The notes under the pieces are model-generated. The model did not search any database. It worked only from the letters and a program-made list of their open reading frames with translations, and was not told the DNA's origin. A program made the translations under genes and the position numbers. Below, piece by piece: positions 16,128 to 24,955 of a stretch of DNA of 34,915 nt. The stretch is taken from assembly GCA_945786985.1 (NCBI GenBank), contig CALZGC010000056.1, forward strand, positions 1 through 34,915, written 5' to 3'. Positions within the stretch are counted from its first letter, which is position 1, and the number at the start of each line of letters is the position of its first letter. Origin of the DNA: an uncultured Nitrospirota bacterium (GTDB lineage Bacteria; CG2-30-53-67).

Positions 16128-16940
16128 ATGGCGCCGAATAAAAGGGCAAAGTTCAGGATTGTTCTGTTGGCAATCGCCGCGCTTGTGGGACTGCTCGTGC
16201 CCAATCTGCCGGCCAGCCGGACAGGACAGGTTCCCGGCCAAGACTTGGTTTCGGCTCCCTTTGGCTTCGGCGAGGAGCTCCGATACGTGATCCGCTGGGG
16301 TGTGGTGCCGGCGGGCCATGGAACGATCACGATCTCCGATTCCGCCGGCGAAGAGGGCATCTACCACATCGTCACCACCGCGCGTAGCAACGCCTTCGTC
16401 GATACCTTCTACAAGGTGCGCAACCGGATTGAATCCTTTCTGGATCTGAAGAAACATGCCTCTGTCGGCTACCGAAAGATCCAGCGCGAAGGGGATCACA
16501 GCCGCGACGTGGACTTGGTCTTTGACCATGGAGAGAACCGGGTTACCCTGATGAAGAACGGCAAGGTCAAGAACGAAATCATGGTGCCCGGCGCGGTTCA
16601 CGACCCCCTGTCAGCCATCTACTATCTCCGCACCGTGCCGAGCTTTGACCACGGCCCGCTGACGCTGAACGTGACCGATGGCAAGAAGAGTTATCAGGTC
16701 TCCATCCGGGTGCTCGGAAGAGAGGTGGTGGAGACGCCACTGGGATACTTCAACACGATCAAGATCGAGCCCAGGGTGGAAGATATGGAGATCATCTTTG
16801 AGAAGAAGAAAGACGGGAAACTCTTCATTTGGCTCACCGATGACGCACGGAAGGTTCCGGTGAAGATGAAGAGTGAGCTCTATTTCGGGTCGATTCAGGC
16901 CATTCTCTCCGATGCCAGCCTCGGGTCCCGCAGCAACTAA
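16128..16940 (+). CDS. Secreted DUF3108-family protein
   Basis: 270 residues. The start at 16128 has GGGAGGA 7 nt upstream; earlier in-frame ATGs lack such a site. A signal peptide or membrane anchor (FRIVLLAIAALVGLLVPNLPAS) precedes a beta-rich domain: FGFGEELRYVIRWGVVPAGHGTI, DTFYKVRNRIESFLDLKK, VDLVFDHGENRVTLMKNGK, DPLSAIYYLRTVP, VETPLGYFNTIKIEPR and KLFIWLTDDARKVPVKMKSEL. This is the pattern of the DUF3108 family, periplasmic or outer-membrane-associated proteins of unknown function, thought to be lipid- or substrate-binding because of their barrel-like fold. The final strands (WLTDDARKVPVKM) are the most conserved family block. No function can be assigned with confidence. Confidence 0.8.
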   Translation: MAPNKRAKFRIVLLAIAALVGLLVPNLPASRTGQVPGQDLVSAPFGFGEELRYVIRWGVVPAGHGTITISDSAGEEGIYHIVTTARSNAFVDTFYKVRNRIESFLDLKKHASVGYRKIQREGDHSRDVDLVFDHGENRVTLMKNGKVKNEIMVPGAVHDPLSAIYYLRTVPSFDHGPLTLNVTDGKKSYQVSIRVLGREVVETPLGYFNTIKIEPRVEDMEIIFEKKKDGKLFIWLTDDARKVPVKMKSELYFGSIQAILSDASLGSRSN

Positions 16941-16954
16941 TTAACCAATCCTAA

Positions 16955-17003
16955 TCGCAAATACGGTGGCATGTGAGTGCCGTGGAGCGGCCTCCTCTGC
17001 GTT
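16955..17003. repeat. Partial copy of the MITE-like repeat
   Basis: 49 bp matching 43 positions of the reverse complement of 3376-3424, which is the right end of the element at 3273-3433. The shared blocks are AAATACGGTGG, GAGTGCCGTGG and CGGCCTCCTCTGCGTT. The similarity stops on both sides, and no matching left end is found downstream. Confidence 0.7.
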
Positions 17004-17193
17004 GTCTTTTCTACGGGCAAGGGTTTCCTTCACCGGGCCATCCTCCCGCTTCACTCTGATGCATGCCGCCAGCGGCAGTTTATACATTAAGGTATCTTGG
17101 GATCCGCTTCCCGCTGGCCGGCCGCAGGGGGTAGGGCGCAGCTGCGCGCACGATGCATCCCGGGCACCCCAAACCGTGACCGTGTGCACAGGA

Positions 17194-17247
17194 TCTGAAT
17201 AACCTGTTGAGCGGTCTGTGGAAGGGATGTGGGAAAACTGTGGAGCA
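17194..17247. repeat. Phased TGTGG repeats with DnaA-box-like sequences
   Basis: TGTGGAAGG (17217), TGTGGGAAA (17228) and TGTGGAGCA (17239) start exactly 11 bp apart, about one helical turn. Each matches 7 of 9 positions of the DnaA-box complement TGTGNATAA. TCTGAATAA at 17194-17202 matches 8 of 9. It may be an origin-like or regulatory site, or a chance cluster. Confidence 0.35.
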
Positions 17248-17251
17248 CGGG

Positions 17252-17905
17252 TTAGGGACGGGAAGCTCCGTTGGCGCTCAATTCTGCAAAATTCTTCAGG
17301 ATGGACAGGCCCAGGGCCTGACTCTTCTCGGGGTGGAACTGTGTGGCGAAGATATTGTCCTTCCAAATCATCGATGTGAACTCAAGGCCGTAGTCCGTCT
17401 TGGTCGCGACGACCGTTGCGTCCTCCGGGTCCACGAAGTAGGAGTGCACAAAGTAGAGATAGGCCCCGTCCGGGACGTCCGCCAAAACCGGCGGAGCGTT
17501 GACCTTGCGGATGGCATTCCAACCCATGTGGGGAATCTTGTAAGGCGATGCCTTCCCGCCCTTTTCCTGCTCAAACCGGAATTTGCGCACCTTCCCGGGG
17601 ATGATATTCAGGCCCTCACAACGGCCGAATTCCTCGCTCTCGGTGAACAGGATCTGCAGGCCCAGGCAGATTCCGAGATAGGGCTTGCCCGACTCGATGT
17701 GCGCCCGAATAGGATCCCTCAGCATCCGCTCTTCCAGATGGCCCATGCAGTCTCTGAATGCACCCACGCCCGGCAGCACCAGGGCCGACGCCGCCCGAAT
17801 AGACTCAGGGTCCTGCACCACCCTCGCCGGGTGCCCCACCTTCTCAAATCCCTTCTGGACACTCCGCAGGTTGCCCATTCCGTAATCGACAATGGCAATC
17901 ATCAT
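17252..17905 (-). CDS. hisH: Imidazole glycerol phosphate synthase, glutaminase subunit HisH
   Basis: 217 residues, a class I glutamine amidotransferase that supplies ammonia to HisF in histidine biosynthesis. Signatures: N-terminal IAIVDYGMGNLRSV, LPGVGAFRDCM (oxyanion strand), nucleophile Cys80 in YLGICLGLQ, and the His191/Glu193 pair in QFHPEKS. HMGWN and YFVHSYF are the usual HisH interface and core motifs. Length is normal. HisH is inactive without HisF, yet neither hisF nor hisA follows, and a diguanylate cyclase gene separates it from hisB. The hisA-hisF partners must be elsewhere. The start has two ATGs in a row with only a weak GAGA upstream. Confidence 0.95.
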   Translation of the reverse strand: MMIAIVDYGMGNLRSVQKGFEKVGHPARVVQDPESIRAASALVLPGVGAFRDCMGHLEERMLRDPIRAHIESGKPYLGICLGLQILFTESEEFGRCEGLNIIPGKVRKFRFEQEKGGKASPYKIPHMGWNAIRKVNAPPVLADVPDGAYLYFVHSYFVDPEDATVVATKTDYGLEFTSMIWKDNIFATQFHPEKSQALGLSILKNFAELSANGASRP

Positions 17906-18061
17906 TTTCTCGCTGTTTCGTGTTGAGGAGCCATAGTAGCGATTCGTTCACATTCTGTCAATCCCGGGATTTCATGTGATGGCGGTTGTCTGGAAGCGTT
18001 GAGATCGGAGAAGGTTGGTTGTCTTCTGAGCGACTTGCGCGGGCGGTGTTCGTCCAGCTCC

Positions 18062-19486
18062 TTATTTTCGCGCCGTGGCGAGCACCCGTCTGTGTTCGGC
18101 TTTGTTACTGTAGAGGCCGCGGTCAGCAATGCCCACCAGATCATCCACGGTTTGTACATTGACGTCGGGGTGTGTTGAGATGCCGTGACTGATGATGACT
18201 TTTTCGCCATTGATGGATTCAAACCGGTGATTCACAATCGCCTCGACGACGCGGCCGGCCTCGCATTCCGCTCCCTTCCGGTCGGTTTGCGGGAGCAGGA
18301 TGATAAACTCGTCGCCTCCGTAACGGGCCACGATATCGCTTTTTCGCACGCGAGTTTTCAGAAGCACGGCCAACTCCTTGAGGATGCGGTCACCCGTTCT
18401 GTGCCCGTGGGTGTCGTTGATGTCCTTGAAGTTGTCGACATCAAGCATGATGACGGACAGCGGTGTACTGTAACGCTCAGCCCGGTTGAACTCTTCATCG
18501 AGCCGTTTGTAAAAATAGCGGTGATTGAAAATGCCCGTCAGACCATCGGTCGTGGCGAGACGCTCCAGATGAATGTTGGCCAGTTCCATCGACTCGAAGA
18601 GGGCGGCATTGATCAGGGCATTCGCAGAGGCGTTGGCGACGATCTGGCAGAACTGGATTTCCCGTTCATCAAAGGAAGTCCCTCGGCGGGCCGTCCGGAG
18701 AAGAATGGTTCCGATGACGTTCTGTTTCATGATTACCGGCAGCACCAGCAGGGAATGAATGTTGATAGCTTCCAGATTGTCCCTCACCGGTTCGACGATG
18801 GGATCACGGTGTATATCATTAACGACCAGCACTTGCTTGCTCTCCAGTACTTCTCTGATCTCGGGATACTTGTCCAATTCGATCGTCAGGTTGAAAATAT
18901 TGGGGTCCTCGTTTGAGGCGACCACATATCCCTTGTCTGCATTCGTGTCGATCCGGACGATCGAACACCGTGCGACGTTGATGATTTCCGAAATCTTTTT
19001 GACGATGGAGTAGAGCACCTCCCGGGAATCGAGCGAAGAGGTGATGGCGTTGCTGATGTCCAGGATGGCCAGGAGGTCCCGTTTCTCCGCTTCAAGCGTC
19101 TTGAACAGTCTTGCCCCCCGGAGCAGGGTGCGGACCCGGGCCATGAACACGGCCTCATCAATGGGTTTGACGATGTAATCGTCGGCGCCGGCCTCCAACC
19201 CCTGAATAATATCCTCTTGCCGCCCCATGGAGGTGGTCATGAGGATGGGGATGTGCCGGAGTATCCGGTCCTGTTTGATGGCGTGGCAAACTTTGACGCC
19301 GTCGATACCGGGCATGAGCCGATCCAGAATAATCAGATCGGGCTTTTCCTGCTGGATACTCCGAAGGCCCGCGGTACCGTCTTCGGCCTCGAGGACGGCA
19401 TACCCCTCCTTTTCCAGGAAGGTCCGAACGGTTTCTCGTATCAGTTCGTCGTCATCGACGATGAGGATTCGAATGTCTTCTTTCAT
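18062..19486 (-). CDS. REC-GAF-GGDEF diguanylate cyclase
   Basis: 474 residues, soluble. The receiver (1-122) has Asp55 in ILDRLMPGIDG and Lys107 in VKP. A GAF domain (about 145-295: LDSREVLYSIVKKISEII, SIVRIDTNADKGYVV, LESKQVLVVNDIHRDP, LVLPVIMKQNVIGTILLRT) leads to a GGDEF domain with TTDGLTGIFNHRYF, DVDNFKDINDTHGHRTGD, active-site GGDEF (390-394) and inhibition site RKSD (381-384). It should make c-di-GMP under phosphorylation and GAF-ligand control. ATG at 19486 is taken as start; a TTG one codon earlier is possible. The gene lies between hisB and hisH on the same strand, with 174 bp before and 156 bp after, so it probably has its own promoter. Confidence 0.9.
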   Translation of the reverse strand: MKEDIRILIVDDDELIRETVRTFLEKEGYAVLEAEDGTAGLRSIQQEKPDLIILDRLMPGIDGVKVCHAIKQDRILRHIPILMTTSMGRQEDIIQGLEAGADDYIVKPIDEAVFMARVRTLLRGARLFKTLEAEKRDLLAILDISNAITSSLDSREVLYSIVKKISEIINVARCSIVRIDTNADKGYVVASNEDPNIFNLTIELDKYPEIREVLESKQVLVVNDIHRDPIVEPVRDNLEAINIHSLLVLPVIMKQNVIGTILLRTARRGTSFDEREIQFCQIVANASANALINAALFESMELANIHLERLATTDGLTGIFNHRYFYKRLDEEFNRAERYSTPLSVIMLDVDNFKDINDTHGHRTGDRILKELAVLLKTRVRKSDIVARYGGDEFIILLPQTDRKGAECEAGRVVEAIVNHRFESINGEKVIISHGISTHPDVNVQTVDDLVGIADRGLYSNKAEHRRVLATARK

Positions 19487-19660
19487 CAAATATGGCTGTA
19501 ACCGAGAGAATTATTCGTTATTTGCCGTTATGTTTACTATAGCAAAGGGTCCCCGTATTTTCAACGAATATTTTAGGATTTCAGACGTTTGGCCGAGACG
19601 GGCCTTCCGGGGAGCCGGAATGGATGAATGGGTGAAAAGTATTAGTTTATCTGAGAGTTG

Positions 19661-20248
19661 TTAGAGCGTCCCTTTTGTTGAGGGAACTCCCGTGTTACGG
19701 GGGTCAAACGAGCAGGCCTGATCCAGCGCGCGCGCGGTCGCTTTGAAGATGGCTTCCAGGATATGATGCTGATTTTCCCCGTGAATCAGGTTAATGTGCA
19801 GGGTGGCCTTCAGATGGTTGGCCAGGGCCCGGAAAAACTCCTCCGCCAGTTCCAGGTCGAACTCGCCCACCTTGCCGACCGCCAGTTGGGCGCGGAAAGT
19901 AAGGTGAGGTCTTCCCGACAAATCGATGGACACCTGGGCCAGGGTCTCATCCATGGGGATGGATGCATGGCCATAGCGGCGGATCCCTTTCTTGTCACCC
20001 AGGCTTTTCTCGAAAGCCCTGCCCAGGCAGATGCCGATGTCCTCGACCGTGTGGTGAAAATCGACGTCCGTGTCGCCCGTAGCTTTGATGGAGAGCTCAA
20101 AGAGGCCGTGGCGGGAAAAGAGCTCCAGCATATGGTTCAAAAACGGGACGGGTGTGTTGATATCGTACTGACCCTTGCCGTCGATGTCGAGCACGATGGT
20201 AATCTCGGTTTCCTTGGTCTTTCGAACGATCTTTGCTTTTCTGGCCAT
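19661..20248 (-). CDS. hisB: Imidazoleglycerol-phosphate dehydratase
   Basis: 195 residues, the monofunctional form of the sixth step of histidine biosynthesis. Metal-binding histidine motifs are plain: [29 protein letters not shown] (HHTVED at 65-70), and [15 protein letters not shown] (156-170). The length is that of the stand-alone enzyme, with no phosphatase domain. Its ATG follows directly on the hisC stop, with GGAGGATAA as ribosome-binding site inside the hisC end, so translation is coupled. It is the last gene of the tight rsmA-to-hisB run. Confidence 0.96.
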   Translation of the reverse strand: MARKAKIVRKTKETEITIVLDIDGKGQYDINTPVPFLNHMLELFSRHGLFELSIKATGDTDVDFHHTVEDIGICLGRAFEKSLGDKKGIRRYGHASIPMDETLAQVSIDLSGRPHLTFRAQLAVGKVGEFDLELAEEFFRALANHLKATLHINLIHGENQHHILEAIFKATARALDQACSFDPRNTGVPSTKGTL

Positions 20249-21319
20249 TTATCCTCCTCCCTCAAAGAAGTTCTCCAGAGACGTCAGGAACGCATCATTC
20301 TCTTCGGGTTTGCCCACCGTGACCCTCAGGCAGCCCGTCAGTAGCCCGGGCTGGTCCAGGTTGCGCACCAGAATGCCATCTCCGAGAAGACGCTCGAAGA
20401 CCGCCCGGGGCCGATCGGTTCTGAACAGCAGGAAGTTCGCTTCTGAGGGGAAGAGCTGAAGCCCTGCCGTTCGAGACAGAGCTACCGCCAGGCGCCGGCG
20501 CTCGGAGACGATGGTTGCGATTTGCTCTCTCAACACGGGCTCGTGCTCGAGCATCACTTGGGCCGCGACCTGGGAGCAGGCATTCACATTGTACGGCAGC
20601 CGCACCTTCTCCAGCTGCGCAATTACGTCGGTACGGCCGACGAGGAACCCGACGCGCAGCGCGGCCATGCCGATTTTGGAAAGCGTCCGCAGAACCACCA
20701 AACCGGGATGCCGGGGGAGTTCCTTGAGAAATCCCGCCTCCTGGCTGAAGTCGATATAGGCCTCATCAAGCACCGTGATGCCGTCGTAGGCGTCCAGGAT
20801 ACGGACCACCTGCTCCTTGGCGAAGGCGCTGCCCGTGGGGTTGTTGGGGGAGGCGAGAAAGAGAATCTGCGGTTTCTCACGGCGGGCCACGTCCAGCAGA
20901 CGCTCCGGATCGAGCTCAAAGTTCTCGGTCAGGGAAACGGGGATCGTCCGCTGCCCGAGGGCCGCTGCAATGATGCCGTACATGGAAAACGTAGGGATCG
21001 GAAAGCACACCCCTTTGCCCTGACCGGTGAAGGTCGTGATCAGATAACCGATGAGTTCATCCGAGCCGTTCCCCAGCAGGACCTGATCCGGGGCCACGCC
21101 GGTCCTCTCTGCGAGCTGCTCTTTGAGCCTCGTCGCAGCCGGATCGGGATAGCGATTCAGATGAATCCGTCCGAGAGCCTCTCGGATCTCCTGCGCGATC
21201 TCGGCCGGGGGGTCGTAAGGGCTCTCATTGGCATCTAGCTTGACTGGCGCCTCCGCATGTTCGATGGTGTAGGGCTTGAGGGAGCGGACTTCAGGGCGCA
21301 GCAGATCGATGGGATTCAT
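20249..21319 (-). CDS. hisC: Histidinol-phosphate aminotransferase
   Basis: 356 residues, a PLP-dependent fold type I aminotransferase. It shows LDANESPYDPP near the N-terminus, GNGSDELI (cofactor phosphate loop), FLASPNNPTG, VLDEAYIDF and the PLP-lysine K215 in RTLSKIGMAALRVGF. The C-terminal VRNLDQPGLLTGCLRVTVGKPEEND is typical for HisC and includes the substrate-binding Arg. It starts with an ATG overlapping the end of hisD by four bases. Some HisC homologues are aromatic aminotransferases, but the his context makes HisC the clear choice. Confidence 0.95.
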   Translation of the reverse strand: MNPIDLLRPEVRSLKPYTIEHAEAPVKLDANESPYDPPAEIAQEIREALGRIHLNRYPDPAATRLKEQLAERTGVAPDQVLLGNGSDELIGYLITTFTGQGKGVCFPIPTFSMYGIIAAALGQRTIPVSLTENFELDPERLLDVARREKPQILFLASPNNPTGSAFAKEQVVRILDAYDGITVLDEAYIDFSQEAGFLKELPRHPGLVVLRTLSKIGMAALRVGFLVGRTDVIAQLEKVRLPYNVNACSQVAAQVMLEHEPVLREQIATIVSERRRLAVALSRTAGLQLFPSEANFLLFRTDRPRAVFERLLGDGILVRNLDQPGLLTGCLRVTVGKPEENDAFLTSLENFFEGGG

Positions 21320-22629
21320 AGGGCTGCCTCGTTTTTTTCGATCGCTTCTTTTCGAATCGACACGGCCCGTGCGTGGCCCGGAAGTTGTTCCAGTTCCGCC
21401 AGAAGGATCGTGTCGTCACAGACCTTCCGAAAGCCGTCACGGGTGTAGGAAATGAGGCTCGATCGCTTGTAGAAATCGCCCATGTGGAGGGGCGAAAAGA
21501 AGCGGGAGGTGCCGCCTGTGGGGAGTACATGATTGGGTCCGGCCATGTAATCTCCGATGGGCTCCGCCGAATAGCTGCCCAGGAAAATGGCCCCCGCATT
21601 CTCCAGATCGTCCAGGAGATCCGAAGGGTTTCGGGTCATGACTTCGAGATGTTCCGGACCGACGGCATTGGCCACCCGGGCAGCTTCCTTGAGGTGCTTC
21701 ACCCGGACCATCGTGCCGAACTCGTCGAGCGCTTTCCGTGCGATCTCCCGGCGGGGCAGCGTCTTGAGCTGACTCTCGAGCGATGCCTGAACGTCCTGAA
21801 TGACCTGTGTGGAGTCGCTCACCAGGATGGCCCACGCCATCTCATCGTGTTCGGCCTGGGAGAGCATGTCGGCTGCAATGAAATCGGGATTGGCCGTGTG
21901 GTCGGCGATGATCAGGATCTCGCTCGGTCCGGCGATCATGTCGATATCGACGATGCCGAAGACAAGCTTCTTGGCCAGGGCTACGTAGATGTTCCCCGGT
22001 CCCACGATCTTGTCCACCCGGGGGATCGATTCGGTGCCGTAGGCCAGCGCCCCGACGGCCTGCGCCCCGCCCACCCGGAAGATCCGGTCCACCCCCGCGA
22101 TACGCGCGGCAGCGAGGACGTACGGATTGACGTCTCCCCCCGGTGCCGGGGTGACCATGATGATCTCCCGAACGCCGGCCACCCGTGCCGGGATGGCGTT
22201 CATCAGCACGGAGGACGGATAGGCCGCCTTGCCGCCGGGGACGTAGATGCCCACCCGCTTCAACGGCCGCACGATCTGGCCGAGAATGACCCCGTCGTCG
22301 TCCGTGACGGTCCAACTCTCTTCCCGCTGCCTCTCGTGAAAGGACCGGATTCTTTCGGCGGCCGTCCGCAGGGCGGCCAGGGCTTTCGGGTCGGCCGAGG
22401 CCTCCGCCCGGTCTATCTCCTCCGGATTCATCTCGACAGTTGATGCATCCAGCGTGAGGCGGTCGAACTTGCGGGTCAGTTCAAAGACAGCGCGGTCCCC
22501 CTCTTCGCGGACTCTGGCGAGGATTGCCCCCACGTCCTTGACGATTTTTTGGGGCACGTCGCTGCTGCGGTTCTGAAAACGCTTCAGAGTTGCCTCAAAC
22601 CCCGGCTCCGATGATTCGAAAATATGCAT
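21316..22629 (-). CDS. hisD: Histidinol dehydrogenase
   Basis: 437 residues, a zinc enzyme that oxidises histidinol to histidine in two NAD-dependent steps. Visible motifs: [88 protein letters not shown], and the zinc/catalytic region [18 protein letters not shown] with Gln258 and His261. The C-terminal [16 protein letters not shown] is also standard. Length is normal. It lies 25 bp after dapA and overlaps hisC by 4 bp, so lysine/diaminopimelate and histidine genes share one transcript here. Confidence 0.96.
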   Translation of the reverse strand: MHIFESSEPGFEATLKRFQNRSSDVPQKIVKDVGAILARVREEGDRAVFELTRKFDRLTLDASTVEMNPEEIDRAEASADPKALAALRTAAERIRSFHERQREESWTVTDDDGVILGQIVRPLKRVGIYVPGGKAAYPSSVLMNAIPARVAGVREIIMVTPAPGGDVNPYVLAAARIAGVDRIFRVGGAQAVGALAYGTESIPRVDKIVGPGNIYVALAKKLVFGIVDIDMIAGPSEILIIADHTANPDFIAADMLSQAEHDEMAWAILVSDSTQVIQDVQASLESQLKTLPRREIARKALDEFGTMVRVKHLKEAARVANAVGPEHLEVMTRNPSDLLDDLENAGAIFLGSYSAEPIGDYMAGPNHVLPTGGTSRFFSPLHMGDFYKRSSLISYTRDGFRKVCDDTILLAELEQLPGHARAVSIRKEAIEKNEAAL

Positions 22630-22654
22630 GGCTTCGTGTGTGCGCCTTTTCTGT

Positions 22655-23530
22655 TTAGATGAGACCGTACGTTTTTACGGCGCCGGCCAGCTGTTCCCGG
22701 TTCTTGGGCGCCATGGTGCAGAGCGGCAGCCGGAAGGTCTCCTCGCACAGCCCCATCAGATGCAGGGCCGTCTTGACGGGAATGGGATTTGTTTCCAGGA
22801 ACATGGCCCGGGTCAGCGGCAGCAGCCGGTAGTGCAGGGCTTTGGCCCGGGCAATATCCTTTGCCCCATACGCACGCACCATCTTCGCCATATCGGCCGG
22901 TGCCGCGTTGGCCACGACCGAGATGACCCCTCTGCCGCCAACGCTCAGAAGCGGCAGCACGGTAAAATCATCGCCCGAGAGCACGGCGAAATCGTCCGGG
23001 CACTGCTCAATGATCCGGCTGATCTGATCCAGGTCGGCTGACGCCTCTTTGATCCCGACAATGGTGTCAATCTTCGCAAGCCGCGCCACCGTTTCGGGAA
23101 GCATGTTCAGTGATGTTCTGCCCGGCACGTTGTACAGAACGAGCGGAAAGGCCGTTTCCTCGGCGATCTTCTTGTAATGCCGATAGACCCCCTCCTGCAT
23201 CGGTTTGTTGTAGTAGGGGGAAATCAGCAGCGCACCATCCGCACCGGTCTCCTTGGCCGTTTTCGTCAGAAAGATCGTCTCTGCGGTGGAATTGGAGCCC
23301 GTCCCCGCCAGCACGGGAACCCTTCCGTGGACCTCCTCGACCGTGATGCGGACGACCTCGTTATGCTCCTCGTGTGACAGGGTTGCCGACTCCCCGGTGG
23401 TACCGCAGGGAACGATGCCGTCCACCCCCTTGTCGAGCAGGAACTGAATCAGCGAACGGAGGCTCTCCTGATCAATGCTTTCGTCCTTCTTGAAAGGTGT
23501 GACAATGGCTGGTAAGGTCCCGTGAAACAT
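22655..23530 (-). CDS. dapA: 4-hydroxy-tetrahydrodipicolinate synthase
   Basis: 291 residues, a class I aldolase that condenses pyruvate with aspartate semialdehyde in lysine and diaminopimelate synthesis. Signatures: PAIVTPFKKDESID, IVPCGTTGESATLSHEEH (Thr44/Thr45), LISPYYNKPMQEGVYRHYK, LYNVPGRTSLNM (Tyr133, Arg138), and the Schiff-base Lys161 in IVGIKEASADL. Length and motifs are canonical, so it is DapA and not one of the sugar-acid lyases of the same superfamily. A good AGGAGG-like site precedes the ATG. The next gene upstream encodes a zinc-ribbon membrane protein, with dapF beyond it. Confidence 0.95.
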   Translation of the reverse strand: MFHGTLPAIVTPFKKDESIDQESLRSLIQFLLDKGVDGIVPCGTTGESATLSHEEHNEVVRITVEEVHGRVPVLAGTGSNSTAETIFLTKTAKETGADGALLISPYYNKPMQEGVYRHYKKIAEETAFPLVLYNVPGRTSLNMLPETVARLAKIDTIVGIKEASADLDQISRIIEQCPDDFAVLSGDDFTVLPLLSVGGRGVISVVANAAPADMAKMVRAYGAKDIARAKALHYRLLPLTRAMFLETNPIPVKTALHLMGLCEETFRLPLCTMAPKNREQLAGAVKTYGLI

Positions 23531-23567
23531 GGTCCCTCCTTTCCCGACAGGGGCCGGCTCGTCGATG

Positions 23568-24005
23568 TTATTTGGTTTCGATCACAGATCCCTTGAGTGT
23601 GATGCGCACGCCGCCGACTCCCCAGGCCAGGAGATTGTATAGGCTCCCAACCGAGAGGCCGACAATGGCCCCCACCATCCCATGGATCAGAAACGACGCG
23701 AAGAGGATTGCTGCCCAGGGCATGCCGTGCAGTACTCCCCCTCCCAGATGCTGCGCGGCCACGCCCGAGAGCCCGACCCCCACAATGAAAATCCCGATCA
23801 CGATGCCGAAGAGGGCATACATCATAAAGGAGAATTTGACCAGCGACCAGACACCGATCCTGCGGATCTCCAGTGCTCTATCCCCGGCAGTGCGCTGCCC
23901 GGCCTGCGCGGCGAAGGGCCGTTTCTGCCCGCAGAAGGTACAGAAGTCTCCCTCGGGGAACATCTCCTTCCCGCAGGAGGCACAAAAATCCGCGCGCGGT
24001 GCCAT
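23568..24005 (-). CDS. Zinc-ribbon membrane protein of unknown function
   Basis: 145 residues. The N-terminus carries a double-cysteine zinc ribbon: CASC (8-11) and CTFC (22-25), with the short spacing seen in 'double zinc ribbon' proteins. After a linker come two hydrophobic segments (about 55-80, VKFSFMMYALFGIVIGIFIVGV; about 98-125, WAAILFASFLIHGMVGAIVGL) and a small C-terminal domain (YNLLAWGVGGVRITLKG). The chosen ATG has GGGAG 6 nt upstream; longer starts lack one. It sits between dapF and dapA in the operon. The tail resembles DUF3566-like or other small integral membrane proteins, but I do not recognise a family with confidence, and no function is proposed. Confidence 0.7.
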   Translation of the reverse strand: MAPRADFCASCGKEMFPEGDFCTFCGQKRPFAAQAGQRTAGDRALEIRRIGVWSLVKFSFMMYALFGIVIGIFIVGVGLSGVAAQHLGGGVLHGMPWAAILFASFLIHGMVGAIVGLSVGSLYNLLAWGVGGVRITLKGSVIETK

Positions 24006-24054
24006 GACAGCTCCCGATTGAAACACCCCCCGTCCGCGCGACAGCAGCCGCGGG

Positions 24055-24882
24055 CTAGGGTGAAAGTTCAATGGTGCCCGAAAAAACCTCTTTCCCCGGT
24101 CCCGTGAGGGTGACGCGATTGTTCGGCTCCCAGCGAATCTCCAGATCGCCCCCCGCGAGATGGACCTGAGCCTCGCGGCCGGTCCATTCGTTCAGTGAAG
24201 ATGCCACCACAGCGGCGCACGCGCCGGTACCGCAGGAGAGGGTCTCGCCCGCGCCCCGCTCCCAGACCCGCATGCGAATTTCCCGGTCGCTGAGAATCTC
24301 CACAAATTCCACGTTGACCCGATTCGGAAAGAGGGGGTGCGACTCGATGGCCGATCCGACTTCCTTCGCAGGGAAGGTGTTCACATCTTCCACGCGGATC
24401 ACGCAGTGGGGATTGCCCATGGAGACGCAGGTCATGGTGTAGGTCTGCTCCCCCACACGAATCGGCTTGGCGATCACCCGGCCTTCCAGCTTCACGGGGA
24501 TGGCCGGTCCGTCGAGGATGGGCGCTCCCATGTCGACAGAGACCAGCTCCCCCCGGATGGTGGGGGTCATGATCCCCGCCGGGGTTTCCACCTGAATCGT
24601 CTCCTTGTCCGTCAGGTCGCGATCCTTCAGGTATTTGGCGAAGCATCGGATTCCATTCCCGCACATCTCTACCTCTGAGCCGTCGGCATTGAAGATCTGC
24701 ATCTTGAAGTCGGCTTGCCGAGACGATAGAATGAGCAGCAACTGGTCGGCCCCGATACCGAATCTTCGGTCACACAGGAAGCGCGCGTTTCGGATCACCC
24801 GATCCGGATCACTGTCCCGTGCGTCGACAACGATGAAATCGTTGCCCGTTCCCTGCATCTTCGTGAATGCCACCGCTGCCAT
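24055..24882 (-). CDS. dapF: Diaminopimelate epimerase
   Basis: 275 residues. It converts LL- to meso-diaminopimelate, needed for lysine and peptidoglycan, by a two-cysteine, cofactor-free mechanism. Both catalytic cysteines are in their motifs: Cys74 in EVEMCGNGIRCFAKYL and Cys217 in ETLSCGTGACAAVV. Other family marks are KMQGTGNDFIVVD at the N-terminus, FNADGSE, SMGNPHCV and RVNVEFVE. Length is normal. It follows rsmA (gap of 73 bp) and precedes the zinc-ribbon gene on the same strand. The assignment is firm. Confidence 0.96.
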   Translation of the reverse strand: MAAVAFTKMQGTGNDFIVVDARDSDPDRVIRNARFLCDRRFGIGADQLLLILSSRQADFKMQIFNADGSEVEMCGNGIRCFAKYLKDRDLTDKETIQVETPAGIMTPTIRGELVSVDMGAPILDGPAIPVKLEGRVIAKPIRVGEQTYTMTCVSMGNPHCVIRVEDVNTFPAKEVGSAIESHPLFPNRVNVEFVEILSDREIRMRVWERGAGETLSCGTGACAAVVASSLNEWTGREAQVHLAGGDLEIRWEPNNRVTLTGPGKEVFSGTIELSP

Positions 24883-24955
24883 ACCACCGGGTACCTTCAG
24901 TCTCGACCGGATTGCTCAAGAATCGCTCAAAGCTACCACAATCAGGGGGTCTATT

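Larger units (their letters stand above)
16941..17251. other. 311-bp convergent intergenic region (DUF3108 gene / hisH)
   Basis: Lies between two genes pointing at each other. It contains a partial copy of the MITE-like sequence (16955-17003), a block of mixed composition, and a cluster of TGTGG direct repeats with DnaA-box-like sequences (17194-17247). No bidirectional terminator with a clear T-tract is visible. Confidence 0.6.

Noticed and set aside
17207-17926. Open frame of 239 codons on the plus strand opposite hisH
   Set aside because: hisH on the minus strand has intact catalytic residues over the same bases; the plus-strand product matches nothing.
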